From Halalkalibaculum roseum (lineage in GTDB: Bacteria; Bacteroidota; Rhodothermia; Balneolales; Balneolaceae), in NCBI RefSeq assembly GCF_011059145.1, contig NZ_JAALLT010000004.1, forward strand, positions 434,001-498,000: DNA of 64,000 nucleotides. Direction: 5' to 3'. This document shows, one piece after another, positions 36,582 to 45,995 of the stretch; the first letter of the stretch is position 1, and the number at the start of each line of letters is the position of its first letter. A model generated the notes under the pieces. It saw only the letters and a program-made list of their open reading frames with translations, ran no database searches and had not been told where the DNA came from. A program made the translations under genes and the position numbers.

Positions 36582-37541
36582 ATGAGTACCAGAGATCGAT
36601 ACAAAATGAAAGTACTTCTTATTTTTGTACTGTCATTTGCAAGTATGATACTGTTGGTTTCCACAGCATCAGCAAATACAACGGTTAAGGATGAACCTTA
36701 CCGAGTTGAAGAATTTACCGTGAGCACCCCCGGTAATCTGAATGTACGTACCTCGGGCGGGCATATCACTGTTAAGGCTTCAGAATCCAATCGTGTACGC
36801 GTAGAAATGTATGTCCGAAAAAACGGAAGGGATTTATCCGCATCCGACTATGACCTGGATGATTTTGAAATCGACATAAGTCAATCCGGAAATACCGTTA
36901 GAGCTATAGCCAAAAGAGAAAACGGGAATAACTGGAAGTTTTGGAATAACAATAACGTCTCCATCTCATTTGTTGTTTACACCCCGCGTGAAATGAGCAG
37001 TGACCTGAAAACCAGTGGCGGACATATTGAAACCGACGGACTTAAAGGTAACCAGGAAATTGCAACCAGTGGCGGTCACCTGCAGCTTATGAACCTGATG
37101 GGCACCGTAGATGCAAGGACCTCGGGCGGACATATTGAAATAAGTGATTTCGAAGGAGAGATGAACGCAAGAACCAGCGGAGGCCACATCAATGTGCTAA
37201 ATACCAATGGAAGCATAAACCTGCGTACCTCAGGCGGTCATATCGATCTTGAAAGAATCAGCGGAACTGTAGAGGCATCCACCAGTGGGGGGAGCATAAA
37301 CGCTGATATTGCCAGTATCGGACAATTTATAGATTTACGAACCAGCGGTGGCAATGTAAATATTTCAGTACCGGATGGTCTGGGTATGGATCTGGAATTG
37401 CGCGGAAACAGAGTCCGTACCGAACTTAAGAACTTTTCCGGCAAGGTAGAGCGTGATGAAGTGGAAGGAAGCATTAACGGAGGCGGCCCAAAAATTTCCG
37501 CCCGGACTTCCGGCGGTACCGTACGAATATCGTTTATCTAA
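36582..37541 (+). CDS. DUF4097-type secreted beta-helix protein with TSGG repeats
   Basis: The exported 319-residue protein contains nine copies of a short unit with the core TSGG, mostly RTSGGHI, at intervals of about 17-25 residues. This is the DUF4097 repeat that folds as a parallel beta-helix-like ladder. The signal peptide ends near STASA. The frame is open from a TTG at 36519. I choose ATG 36582 because AGAGGA lies just upstream; ATG 36606 is also possible. Function is unknown, and surface or periplasmic adhesin-like roles are only inferred. A hairpin terminator follows. Confidence 0.85.
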   Translation: MSTRDRYKMKVLLIFVLSFASMILLVSTASANTTVKDEPYRVEEFTVSTPGNLNVRTSGGHITVKASESNRVRVEMYVRKNGRDLSASDYDLDDFEIDISQSGNTVRAIAKRENGNNWKFWNNNNVSISFVVYTPREMSSDLKTSGGHIETDGLKGNQEIATSGGHLQLMNLMGTVDARTSGGHIEISDFEGEMNARTSGGHINVLNTNGSINLRTSGGHIDLERISGTVEASTSGGSINADIASIGQFIDLRTSGGNVNISVPDGLGMDLELRGNRVRTELKNFSGKVERDEVEGSINGGGPKISARTSGGTVRISFI

Positions 37542-37563
37542 CAGAATTGCCTCTCAAATTGCA

Positions 37564-37600
37564 AAGCCGGCTAGATTGAATCTTAGCCGGCTTAGTTTTA
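37564..37600 (+). terminator. Terminator of the DUF4097 gene
   Basis: AAGCCGGCTA at 37564-37573 pairs with TAGCCGGCTT at 37584-37593, followed by AGTTTTATTT. It lies 22 bases after the stop codon. Confidence 0.85.
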
Positions 37601-37663
37601 TTTAAACTCTTCTCTTCTATAAATATATCTGGCAGAAACGGGATTCTCAGTGAATAGGTATAG

Positions 37664-38182
37664 TCATTCGGACTCGACCAGCAACTTAAGATTTTCATAG
37701 GAAATCTGCGACTGCTGCTTCATCATAGATCCTGAAAAACGGATAATCGGTTTCCACAAAACACCGTTGCCTTCGGCTGTGGTCAAGGCGGTAAGCTGTG
37801 TTTTGGCAGAATCAATAACGGTAAAGCTTATATCAACCTTAGAGTTCAGGGGCTCACTTTGCATACTGAAAGCATATCGTTTATTGGGTTCAACGTCGGT
37901 CACCTCTTCCGTGATTTCAAACTGTTCACCATCAACATCAAAGAACAGCTTAAACCTGCTCCCGGAGGTTAAGGGCTCTCCTTCCAGTTTTTCTATTCCT
38001 GTTACCCCATATAGCCACTGATCGATCTTTTCAGAATCGGTAAATACCTGCCAGACCTCTTCCACCGGTGCATTGATAGTAATACTATTTTCGTACTCGG
38101 CTCTGGGACTAATCAAACCGATCAGAAACATGGCGAGTATCAGCAGCAAAATGATACCGCCGATAATTTTTAAAGCTTTCAT
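37664..38182 (-). CDS. Membrane-anchored SRPBCC (START-like) domain protein
   Basis: The 172-residue protein has one N-terminal membrane helix (about 4-23) followed by an SRPBCC/polyketide-cyclase-like domain, with ITINAPVEEVWQVFTDSEKIDQW at its start. Such domains bind hydrophobic ligands. I take the ATG at 38182 because GGGAGG lies 6 bases upstream; the longer frame would overlap the preceding gene. It follows the LVIVD lipoprotein gene by 19 bases, so the two probably share a message. The ligand is unknown. Confidence 0.83.
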   Translation of the reverse strand: MKALKIIGGIILLLILAMFLIGLISPRAEYENSITINAPVEEVWQVFTDSEKIDQWLYGVTGIEKLEGEPLTSGSRFKLFFDVDGEQFEITEEVTDVEPNKRYAFSMQSEPLNSKVDISFTVIDSAKTQLTALTTAEGNGVLWKPIIRFSGSMMKQQSQISYENLKLLVESE

Positions 38183-38201
38183 AAGCTCCCTCCCGGATTT
38201 G

Positions 38202-39533
38202 TTATAGTTGAGGGGAAAGTATAAACAAGCCGTTCGAGATATCACTTACAATGACAATCCCACTTTCAAAATAGGGATAATTGCTCCAAGCTCCGTCAAA
38301 TCTCGTTGCATTATCTAAAGGATAGGTATCAAAAAAAGCAACTTCACTCAAATTTCCTGAGGATATATCATCAAGATTTAATATCCGAAGTCCAGATGTA
38401 TAGTTTGCCTGATATACGTGATTATCCCTAACATACAGATTGTGATCAATTGAGTTGCTTTCGCCTGTATAGGTTCCTATCAGCATTGGATTTTCCAGAT
38501 CCTTAACATCCCAAATATAAGTGGTTGTCTGTGTACCAATATTGCTTTCGTCTAGCTCATCATCTAAGAGAAAATATTGATGATCTTCCGTCAGCCACCC
38601 TTGATGGGCATAACTCTGTCCGGAATAATCACTTTTCCCTATAGTCACTGTAGATGATTTATCCGTCACGTTAGCAATAACCAGATGTGTTTCGCTTGAA
38701 TTAAAACAAACTTCATCTCCCACATAATCAATATCCGGTCCGTTATATATCACACATTGGGTATCGTGAACATAACCGGTAGGGCTAGTACCATTTGGGG
38801 TTGACCTGGCAAATCCGACTGATGAATCAGCATGACTACCTGCAAAGACCGGATTCAAGGGGTCACTTATATCTAAAATATATAATCCTCCCCCCACTTG
38901 ATTTGATCCGGCCACATATGCATATCCTGATTCCTCATTGATTGCAATATTATGAGCATTACCAAAAGCTGTAAAGTGTACATTCTCTGTAAAAGTTACA
39001 GGAGGTTCCTCAATCCCTCGCAATTGAGTTAAATCAAAAACCTGAAGTCCATGAGGCTGGCCGTCACTAACTATAAAAGCATGATCTTTATACACTTTAA
39101 CATCCCGCCATGTCGAATTCTCTTCTTCATCATACAGATTTTTAGAAGCGGAACTCTTCATTTTATTATTTATGGATTCAGGAAGCGTACCAATAACCAA
39201 TGGCTGGGTAGGTGTGCTTATATCCACGAATGTTACTCTATCCGTCATTCCCACTAAAGCATATTCCTTACCGGTTTGAGTGTCAGTCCATCCCCAAATA
39301 TCGTTTAACCGTTCTCCCAAAAGATCAGCAACAGGAATATGTGCCAGTAGATTTACATTGCTGCAAGGATATTCGCCCGCCAAACCACTTTCACAATCTG
39401 CCGAGATCACCGGAGTATTGCCCACATCATCGTTATCGGTATCATCAATATTACCGGAAGGGGTATTGCTGCATGAAGCAATCAAAAAAGCCATAAGTAA
39501 CAAAACAATTGCTCGTAAACGTGAATTGTACAT
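38202..39533 (-). CDS. LVIVD-repeat (choice-of-anchor B) lipoprotein
   Basis: The 443-residue protein starts with a lipoprotein signal (LIASC), then an Asp/Asn-rich spacer, then propeller-like LVIVD repeats of the choice-of-anchor B type. Typical units are TFVDISTPTQPLVIGTL, LYILDISDPLNPVFAG and WDVKDLENPMLIGTY. The protein is likely held at the outer membrane or cell surface. The TTG at 39542 is an alternative start, but ATG at 39533 gives the normal signal peptide. Function is not known for the family. Confidence 0.87.
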   Translation of the reverse strand: MYNSRLRAIVLLLMAFLIASCSNTPSGNIDDTDNDDVGNTPVISADCESGLAGEYPCSNVNLLAHIPVADLLGERLNDIWGWTDTQTGKEYALVGMTDRVTFVDISTPTQPLVIGTLPESINNKMKSSASKNLYDEEENSTWRDVKVYKDHAFIVSDGQPHGLQVFDLTQLRGIEEPPVTFTENVHFTAFGNAHNIAINEESGYAYVAGSNQVGGGLYILDISDPLNPVFAGSHADSSVGFARSTPNGTSPTGYVHDTQCVIYNGPDIDYVGDEVCFNSSETHLVIANVTDKSSTVTIGKSDYSGQSYAHQGWLTEDHQYFLLDDELDESNIGTQTTTYIWDVKDLENPMLIGTYTGESNSIDHNLYVRDNHVYQANYTSGLRILNLDDISSGNLSEVAFFDTYPLDNATRFDGAWSNYPYFESGIVIVSDISNGLFILSPQL

Positions 39534-39759
39534 AGTGATCAAACTTGGTTTGCGGCAGGTAAGAGCCGGTATGCGTGCAGGTAGCCTTTAGGTGTTAACT
39601 CTTGAAGAATCAGTTTATTACCTATATCAATACCTGGAGACGTCTGAGTATATTATCAAAAGTTTTCACTAAATAAAAAAGAAAGACCCTTTTGGTGGTC
39701 TGTGAAGGGGTGTGTTTAAAATTCTGAACGGACATAGAATCGAAATCCAATAAAATTAA

Positions 39760-39783
39760 CCGGCAGGATGTTATTCCTGCCGG
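39760..39783 (-). terminator. Terminator of the minus-strand exported-protein gene
   Basis: CCGGCAGGA at 39760-39768 pairs with TCCTGCCGG at 39775-39783 around a 6-base loop. On the minus strand it is followed by TTAATTTTATT. It lies about 30 bases after the stop of the gene at 39812-40618. Confidence 0.75.
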
Positions 39784-39811
39784 GTTCTCACCTTCTAAAT
39801 CACAGTTCTGT

Positions 39812-40618
39812 TTAATTACCGTCTGATGCCGTTACCACCGGTTGGGTAATATAAGAAAGATCGGGACGCATAGATCCTTCTCTCCTTTCAATCTTCCATG
39901 TGATGGCCATAGTCTTTTCCATGAGTTTTTTACCTGCATAACCCATTTTCTTCATATTTTTCTCATAATTACTATAGAAATCTGAAGCATTTTTTGCTGA
40001 ATGAGCTACGATGACAAGCGGCATATCCGTTCCCATGTCACCCATATACAAACGGTAGCCTTGTTGTATATCCATGCTTTTGTTCAGTTCAATCCATTCT
40101 TTGGCGATTTCTGCAACTTGAGCTTCCTTCCCTGGGTATACATGGTAGAAATCCCAATGCCGGAAATCCATACCAACATTCATTTGATTTCCGTATTCGG
40201 GTTTATAGGATAATTCTGGATGCAAGCGAACCATATAGTCTCTGTGACTGTGGTAGTTGCCGCTGAACATATTCATGTTTCTATCAAAAGCTTCTTTACC
40301 AATTTTATCCTGAAGCTCCGCAAAGCCGGCATTGATAGCATCGAGTCCAGCATAATTGCTTACCGGACTGATATAAATATAGGTGAAATCATCACCGCTG
40401 GCAGCTGAGTATTGCATACCTGCAATAGTATGCTGCTTCATTAAATCAGCCAGATTCTTGGCGGCTTTTTCATATTCGACCACTCGCGAAGGTATTACTA
40501 CATCTTCGTGAATTGTAAATAATTGAGTAGCAGCTGTTTGATCCTGGGCATGAACAGCCAGTAAAGGAAGCAGACTGACCATCATTGCTGTAATTAGAGA
40601 GATTGGTTTGCAATTCAT
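39812..40618 (-). CDS. Exported protein of unknown function, possible two ferredoxin-like halves
   Basis: I do not recognise this 268-residue protein. The signal peptide ends near AVHAQ. The body has two segments (about 32-120 and 135-245) that each start with an EDVV/HVYPGKE-like stretch and resemble the dimeric alpha-beta (NIPSNAP-like) fold, as in FTIHEDVVIPSRVVEYEKAA and DFYHVYPGKEAQVAEIAKEW. This pseudo-dimer reading is tentative. It is a single gene with its own terminator. Confidence 0.7.
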   Translation of the reverse strand: MNCKPISLITAMMVSLLPLLAVHAQDQTAATQLFTIHEDVVIPSRVVEYEKAAKNLADLMKQHTIAGMQYSAASGDDFTYIYISPVSNYAGLDAINAGFAELQDKIGKEAFDRNMNMFSGNYHSHRDYMVRLHPELSYKPEYGNQMNVGMDFRHWDFYHVYPGKEAQVAEIAKEWIELNKSMDIQQGYRLYMGDMGTDMPLVIVAHSAKNASDFYSNYEKNMKKMGYAGKKLMEKTMAITWKIERREGSMRPDLSYITQPVVTASDGN

Positions 40619-40856
40619 AAGTCACCTCAACAAAGGTTAAGTTTTTGAGAAATGGAATCCCGGAATTCTAACCCCTGCGCTACCTTATTAAGTAATTTAT
40701 TATACTATATTTATGCGCAACATCCCGGAATTTGAAATGTACTGCCGGCCGTCGTTATGCGCAATTAAATTTTGCTTTACCCATAAACTCGTTCTTTAAC
40801 TTTTTGGGTAATTTTATGTATCTAGTATTCCACCCAAATCGCAAAATCGTAATATT

Positions 40857-41546
40857 ATGAGATCCCTACTTTTAAGTGCTTCACTATTGGTATTGATGAG
40901 TTTTTTGACGCTGCAAACTGCAAAAGCTCAGCAGCCGGATCCACAAAACCCGGTTCCTAAGAATTTAGCCGTCCCCTCTGAGTGGGAGGTTCGTCTGGAT
41001 AATCCTGATGAAAGTGTAATCATCGGCTCTGACCCGGAATCTGCCGATATCTACTTCGTCAATATGAAACCGGGGTGGCATATTACTACCGGCCCGCGAG
41101 CTATCTTCTGGCATCCGGAAAGCATGGCTGAAGGTACCTACCGGGCCCACACAAAAATCTTTCTTTTTGATCCCCAGGGAAGAAATGAAGCCTTCGGTCT
41201 TTTTTTCGGCGGGCAAAATCTGAAAGTAGAGAATCAAACCTATACTTATTTCCTGCTTAGAAACAGTGGAGATTATCTTATTAAAAAGCGTACAGGCAAT
41301 GAAACCACCCTGGTCAAGGACTGGACCAAGACCGATGCCATGGTTACTTATACCGACACCACAGAAAGTTCGGTTCCGAATACCTTAGCGGTTGAAGTGA
41401 GTGAAAATTCTGTCAGTTTCTTCGTTAACGGTACAGAAGTGGAAACGCTTAGTAAAGATCAGGTTGATACCGCAGGCTATGTGGGACTAAGGGTGAATCA
41501 CCGCTTGAATCTTCATGTAGAGGATTTCGGAGTGGAACAGTATTAG
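40857..41546 (+). CDS. Exported beta-sandwich (DUF1080/LamG-like) protein
   Basis: The 229-residue exported protein has a signal peptide ending KAQQ, and the remainder has the pattern of a concanavalin-like beta-sandwich. NEAFGLFFGGQNLKVENQTY, YFLLRNSGDYLIKKR, VSFFVNGTEVETL and GYVGLRVNHRLNLHVEDFGV match DUF1080/LamG-type glucanase-like domains. No catalytic residues can be identified. It is followed directly by a strong hairpin terminator. Confidence 0.75.
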   Translation: MRSLLLSASLLVLMSFLTLQTAKAQQPDPQNPVPKNLAVPSEWEVRLDNPDESVIIGSDPESADIYFVNMKPGWHITTGPRAIFWHPESMAEGTYRAHTKIFLFDPQGRNEAFGLFFGGQNLKVENQTYTYFLLRNSGDYLIKKRTGNETTLVKDWTKTDAMVTYTDTTESSVPNTLAVEVSENSVSFFVNGTEVETLSKDQVDTAGYVGLRVNHRLNLHVEDFGVEQY

Positions 41547-41572
41547 AACTTTCTAAGGATTTTTTATCAGAT

Positions 41573-41609
41573 AAATAGTAGAGCGATTTGCCAAATCGCT
41601 CTACTATTT
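41573..41609. terminator. Strong hairpin between convergent genes
   Basis: Eighteen-base perfect arms (41573-41590 and 41592-41609) enclose a single-base spacer and contain AGAGCGATTTG. A second small CCGCG/CGCGG hairpin lies at 41618-41633. Both lie between the lectin-like gene and the S9 peptidase, so termination in both directions is likely. Confidence 0.8.
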
Positions 41610-41639
41610 AATTAAATCCGCGACAATTCGCGGCTTATA

Positions 41640-43682
41640 CTAATACCTCTCAAACCACTCCAGTATATGCGCAACCTTCGTCATAAGCTGGCTGGGCCGG
41701 GAGGCTATGCCGTGACCCGAGCCGGGAATGCGAACCATCACCGATTCCACTTTTTTCAGCTTTAGAGCCGTATAATACTGCTCGGTTTCTGACATGGGGG
41801 TGCGATAGTCTTCTTCACCTGTCAGCAGCATAGTTGGCGTCGTGACGTTTCCAACCAGAGAGATAGGTGATCTCTCCATGTAATGATCCAGGTTATTCCA
41901 TGGTAATCCGGGAAACCAGTATTTATAGAAAAAGGATGGGTTATCAGCCGTCAACACAAAGCTGTACCAGTTGATTACAGGTTTTGCCACGACTGCTGCC
42001 TTGAAACGATCGGTCTTACCGATTGCCCAGGCCGTAAGCACGCCGCCCCCGCTTCCACCGGTGATGTATAACCTGTCTTCATCTACATAGCCTTTTTCCA
42101 ATACCGCATCCACGCCCGACATCAGGTCGTCATAATCCTGGCTGGGGTAGTTGTGATGGATCAGGTTACCGAATTCTTTTCCGTAGCCCGAGCTGCCTCT
42201 TGGATTGGTATAGAGCACTACATAACCTTCTGCCGCATAGAGCTGAACTTCTGCAGAAAAACGGTCTCCGTAATTGGCAAAGGGTCCGCCGTGAATCTCC
42301 AGCAGCATTGGGTAGGTTTTATCGGGATCGAAATTCGGCGGTTTTACAATCCAACCCTGAATTTTTCTGCCATCATAAGAAGACTCATACCATACCTCCT
42401 CTACCTCCCCGAGTTTTTTGTGCCCGAACAGATCCTCATTGAGCTGCGTGATCTTTCTTGCCTGTTGATTCCTGGCTGCAACTGCCACATCCGCAGGATA
42501 GCTTGGTCGGGTATGGGTATAGGCAAAGGTACCGTTTGATGCTACGGTAAAGGAACCGCTGGCATAAGGGCGTCCGATTGAGGTACCTCCCACATTTTCA
42601 GCCAGGTCCTGTACCTCTCCGTCCATAGTTACCGTCGCCACCCTGGTATTCCCTTCGTTATCATACTGAAAGTGTATCTGGTTTCCGGAGGTGACCCATT
42701 GAACATTGCCCACATTTCGATCCAGATTACCGGTAATCAACCGACTGTCTGAACCGTCACTATTCATCACATATAGTTTACTGACTTGATATCCTTCGTA
42801 TTTCTCGTCATATCCGGTATACGCTATTTGTGAACCGTCGGGGGAGATAACCGGGTTGCTATCCGGACCTTTTCGATCGGTCAATGCCGTTACGGAACCG
42901 TCGGAAACAGAAACCTTATAAACTTCCGAATTATTAGGGTCATAACGCCAGTTTTCATGACGGTTGGCTGAAATTATCAAATGTTCTCCATCAGGAGTCC
43001 ATTGCGGGCTACCACCGTGATTGAACTCACCCGATGTAATTTGTCGCGGCGTCCCTCCCTCGGCAGGAACAACAAACACATGGGAATAACCATCTTCCAG
43101 GTAACCGGCCCCATCGGCACGGTATTTCAACTTATCGATGACTTTGGCAGGATTGGCCCACTCAGCTCCATCCGGTTTGCCGGGCAGGGAAGCCAGCGGC
43201 TTATCTTTTTTCGGTACGAACATGGTAAATGCAATCATGCTGCCATCCGGCGACCAGGATAGTCCACCCGGTGAATGAGTCAGGTTGGTAATTTTAGCGG
43301 AATGACCGGTGTCCATCCAGCGAATGTAAAGTTCCGTGGAACTGCTTTCGGTGGAGGCATAGAGCAGCTTGCTACCGTCGGGTGACCAGCGAGGAGAAAA
43401 GTTATTGGCATTGCCGGAGGTCAAGGGACGGTGCCGGGGGCCATCGACATTGATAATCCAAAGGTTTGATTTCCGTCGGTCGTCCATGATATCCATGAAG
43501 TTCCTGACATACACAATTTGATCTCCGCCCGGTGCTATTTGCGGATCGGAAGCATATTCAAGGTCAAAGACATTTTCCAGGGCGAACAGATCAGATTGCT
43601 GAAAGGCATCGGTTGTTTGAATAGAAACAAAAAGCAGTATAAATAGTATCAGTGAACAGGCAGAACGTTTTTTAACAAGCAT
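41640..43682 (-). CDS. Secreted S9 family prolyl oligopeptidase-like peptidase
   Basis: The 680-residue protein has a signal peptide, a beta-propeller made of PD40-type repeats (about 60-400; GGSPQWTPDGEHLI and similar), and a C-terminal alpha/beta hydrolase. The catalytic triad is Ser544 (TGGSGGGVLT), Asp625 (TGEEDYRTP) and His657 (GSGHGIASRP). These enzymes cut oligopeptides, often dipeptides, in the periplasm. ATG at 43682 is preferred over the TTG at 43715 because it gives a compact signal peptide (MLVKKRSAC...). The exact cleavage preference is unknown. Confidence 0.92.
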   Translation of the reverse strand: MLVKKRSACSLILFILLFVSIQTTDAFQQSDLFALENVFDLEYASDPQIAPGGDQIVYVRNFMDIMDDRRKSNLWIINVDGPRHRPLTSGNANNFSPRWSPDGSKLLYASTESSSTELYIRWMDTGHSAKITNLTHSPGGLSWSPDGSMIAFTMFVPKKDKPLASLPGKPDGAEWANPAKVIDKLKYRADGAGYLEDGYSHVFVVPAEGGTPRQITSGEFNHGGSPQWTPDGEHLIISANRHENWRYDPNNSEVYKVSVSDGSVTALTDRKGPDSNPVISPDGSQIAYTGYDEKYEGYQVSKLYVMNSDGSDSRLITGNLDRNVGNVQWVTSGNQIHFQYDNEGNTRVATVTMDGEVQDLAENVGGTSIGRPYASGSFTVASNGTFAYTHTRPSYPADVAVAARNQQARKITQLNEDLFGHKKLGEVEEVWYESSYDGRKIQGWIVKPPNFDPDKTYPMLLEIHGGPFANYGDRFSAEVQLYAAEGYVVLYTNPRGSSGYGKEFGNLIHHNYPSQDYDDLMSGVDAVLEKGYVDEDRLYITGGSGGGVLTAWAIGKTDRFKAAVVAKPVINWYSFVLTADNPSFFYKYWFPGLPWNNLDHYMERSPISLVGNVTTPTMLLTGEEDYRTPMSETEQYYTALKLKKVESVMVRIPGSGHGIASRPSQLMTKVAHILEWFERY

Positions 43683-43823
43683 ACTTACATCAGGTTTAAT
43701 TTGAATGTGGCTCAATGTGCAAAATTGACCCGCAAAAGTACAGGAATGGAACCCTTCTTTTCCTTTTTTAACAGCTATAGGACCTGATTTTCAAATTATT
43801 ACTGATGACTTCCGATAATCTTT

Positions 43824-43835
43824 GGGGGTACCCCC
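43824..43835. promoter_or_regulatory. Perfect GC palindrome upstream of a lipoprotein gene
   Basis: The 12-base palindrome GGGGGTACCCCC lies 60 bases before the start of the acidic lipoprotein gene and 140 bases before the divergent S9 peptidase start. It stands out in AT-rich DNA and could be an operator. No binding protein is known. Confidence 0.35.
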
Positions 43836-43895
43836 TTGGCTTATGTGTATAACCCATGAAGACATCTGATAATCTTAATCAATATTCTTAGCGTC

Positions 43896-44648
43896 ATGAA
43901 TTCAATAGTTACTAACACCAAGATACTTGTAGCAGCAGTGCTGACTACGTTTATTGCCGCAGGTTGCTCAATCAGCGACAGCAATAACAATGCACCGAAA
44001 CCCGTAAATGTAAATATGCAGGTTGCTACAGCCGGTAGCGCCCCTGTTGCACCCAAAGCAACTTCCAGTCATGTTACTCTTAGCAGTGTCAAAATGCTGG
44101 TTGAGGAGCTGGAACTTGAAAGCGTAGAAGAAGATTCTTTGGATTTCGAGATTGAAAACCAGGTGATACAACTCCCATTAGACGGCTCTCCCTATCAGCT
44201 GGCCGCGGCAGATATTGCTCCGGGAATGTATGATGAATTTGAAATGGAAATCGAAGGTCTGGATGATAATGACAACGTAAATGACCCTGATTTTACAGAA
44301 GGATCAGAAGAGACCTCCATTATCATTGAAGGCTCCTATAACGGAGAAGACTTTAGCTTTCAAAGTGAAGAGGATTTTGAGATTGAATTTGAATTCAATC
44401 CACCCATCCAAATCGATGAAAATACCACCAATGTTGATATCAACCTGATCGTGGATATCAACTCCTGGTTCTTAGATGAAGCTGGCAATGAACTTGATCC
44501 GACTGACCCCGACAATAAGGAGCAGATTGAAGAGAATATCGAGAAGTCATTTAAAGCCGAAAAAGACGAAGACGATCTTGACGATGACGGCGACGATGAG
44601 GAAGATGATGATGATGATGACGACGATGGAGACGGGGACGACGATTAA
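43896..44648 (+). CDS. Acidic lipoprotein with poly-Asp tail (DUF4382-like)
   Basis: The 250-residue lipoprotein starts with an ordinary lipoprotein signal (TFIAAGC). The middle (about 35-180) has the alternating pattern of a DUF4382-type beta-sandwich (HVTLSSVKMLVEELELES, LAAADIAPGMYDEFEME). The last 30 residues are nearly pure Asp with some Glu and Gly. This tail could bind divalent cations. The family has no known function, and assignment to it is tentative. Confidence 0.75.
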   Translation: MNSIVTNTKILVAAVLTTFIAAGCSISDSNNNAPKPVNVNMQVATAGSAPVAPKATSSHVTLSSVKMLVEELELESVEEDSLDFEIENQVIQLPLDGSPYQLAAADIAPGMYDEFEMEIEGLDDNDNVNDPDFTEGSEETSIIIEGSYNGEDFSFQSEEDFEIEFEFNPPIQIDENTTNVDINLIVDINSWFLDEAGNELDPTDPDNKEQIEENIEKSFKAEKDEDDLDDDGDDEEDDDDDDDDGDGDDD

Positions 44649-44678
44649 TTACTGACCTAAGCTACCCCTAATAGCCAG

Positions 44679-44708
44679 GCCCCGGGAGTGAAATCTCGGG
44701 GCTTTTTT
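44679..44708 (+). terminator. Terminator of the acidic lipoprotein gene
   Basis: GCCCCGGGAG and CTCGGGGC form a GC-rich stem with a bulge around a short loop, followed by six Ts. Confidence 0.85.
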
Positions 44709-44750
44709 ATTTATCACCACTTAGTCACTCAGTGTACTAAGTGGTAAAAG

Positions 44751-45575
44751 TTATTCGAGTACGAAGCGGAAGGTTATGGTACCCCATTGCGATTGCTGCG
44801 GTACACCGGAGGGCAACCGGGTAAAACGCCAGCTCCGGAGGGTGCTCATCACTTCACGCTCGAGCTCTGGGTTCATTTTTTTGATAGGAATAATACGTCC
44901 AATAGTTCCATCTGGTTTAACCTCAAAACGAATACTAATAGTCGCTTCAATGTCGCTATTATTTTGTGGAAGTGGCTGAACCCTGGCAGTACGATCAAAA
45001 TCACCCTCCCACTGAAGCTCATAAGGAGCGCTTTTCTCAGTCTCGTTTCCGGTACCTTGGTCAGCATTAACATCACCGGTATTTCCTTTGACATCACCGC
45101 TGGTCTCTGCCCCTTCCTGTTGGGTTTCTGCTTTCTTGGTCTTCGGGGGGATGGTTACCTCTTCCTGTTCCTGGGTGTCGGACTGTTGCTTGGGATCTAC
45201 TTTGTCCGTTTCAGGGGTCTCAATAGGTTCTTCTTCAATTTCTTCCGTCTGCTCCGGGGCATCTACAGGTTTTACGGTTTCCTGAGTGGTTTCCTGTTGC
45301 TTTTCGATGGGATCAGGCTCTTCAGGCTGGGGCTCTTCCGGTTCAATTTCAGAAGGATTCGGTCGGGTAGCCACCTCCTGGTTCTTTACCTCAGATCGTT
45401 CAGCAATAGTACCTGCTTTAAACTCGCCGAATTCCACCTCGATAAAAGACGGTCTCGCATTTTGATTGATAGAAAAGGTATAGAGTATAAAGATGATGGT
45501 CAGCACAACATGTATGCCTGCCGTGACCATTATCGCAAAGCGATCTTCCTCATCTATGTTATCGAAAAATTTCAT
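44751..45575 (-). CDS. Energy transducer TonB
   Basis: The 274-residue protein has one N-terminal membrane helix (about 13-34), a long Pro/Glu/Thr/Gln-rich periplasmic spacer (about 60-175), and a C-terminal TonB domain (about 180-274) with TISIRFEVKPDGTIGRIIPI and REVMSTLRSWRFTRLP. It transmits proton-motive energy to outer-membrane receptors. Its place last after exbB-exbD supports the role. The rather long acidic spacer is typical of the family. Confidence 0.92.
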   Translation of the reverse strand: MKFFDNIDEEDRFAIMVTAGIHVVLTIIFILYTFSINQNARPSFIEVEFGEFKAGTIAERSEVKNQEVATRPNPSEIEPEEPQPEEPDPIEKQQETTQETVKPVDAPEQTEEIEEEPIETPETDKVDPKQQSDTQEQEEVTIPPKTKKAETQQEGAETSGDVKGNTGDVNADQGTGNETEKSAPYELQWEGDFDRTARVQPLPQNNSDIEATISIRFEVKPDGTIGRIIPIKKMNPELEREVMSTLRSWRFTRLPSGVPQQSQWGTITFRFVLE

Positions 45576-45584
45576 GTCAAAAAG

Positions 45585-45995
45585 TTAGGTAGAACCTCTT
45601 TCAGTAGCCATAATTATCCTTAGCTCAAGAGCCTTGGCGATATTCATGACCCGTACCGCATTGTCAATGATTGCTTCTTTATCTGCTCTCAAAACGAGCG
45701 TACCCTGAGGTTTGTTGTTTTTGGCATTTCTGATGGAAGAAGCCAGCATTCCGCTGCTCGTCAGATTGCCATCAACATAGTATTCACCGTCCTTGGTTAT
45801 GGCTACCGTGATGAACTGGTTTTGTGTTTCCGCACCGGTCTCTGCTTTAGGGATATCCACTTTTATACCGAAATTGGTAACAAAAGACGATGTCAGCAGG
45901 AAAAAAATCAGCAGCAACAGTACGATATCCGTCAATGACGACTGTGAGAACAGCGTCAACGGCTCCATACGGTCTTCATCTTTGCGAAAATTCAT
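45585..45995 (-). CDS. ExbD/TolR biopolymer transporter
   Basis: The 136-residue protein has one membrane helix (about 18-40), with the conserved SLTDIVLLLLIFFLLTSSFV that carries the essential Asp, and a short periplasmic domain (VRVMNIAKAL at the end). It couples proton flow to TonB or Tol. The start overlaps the exbB stop as TAATG, so translation is coupled. Confidence 0.94.
   Translation of the reverse strand: MNFRKDEDRMEPLTLFSQSSLTDIVLLLLIFFLLTSSFVTNFGIKVDIPKAETGAETQNQFITVAITKDGEYYVDGNLTSSGMLASSIRNAKNNKPQGTLVLRADKEAIIDNAVRVMNIAKALELRIIMATERGST

Noticed and set aside
44787-45623. Antisense open frame of about 278 codons across tonB
   Set aside because: It is the complement of the Pro/Glu-rich spacer, giving artificial Phe/Leu-rich sequence.
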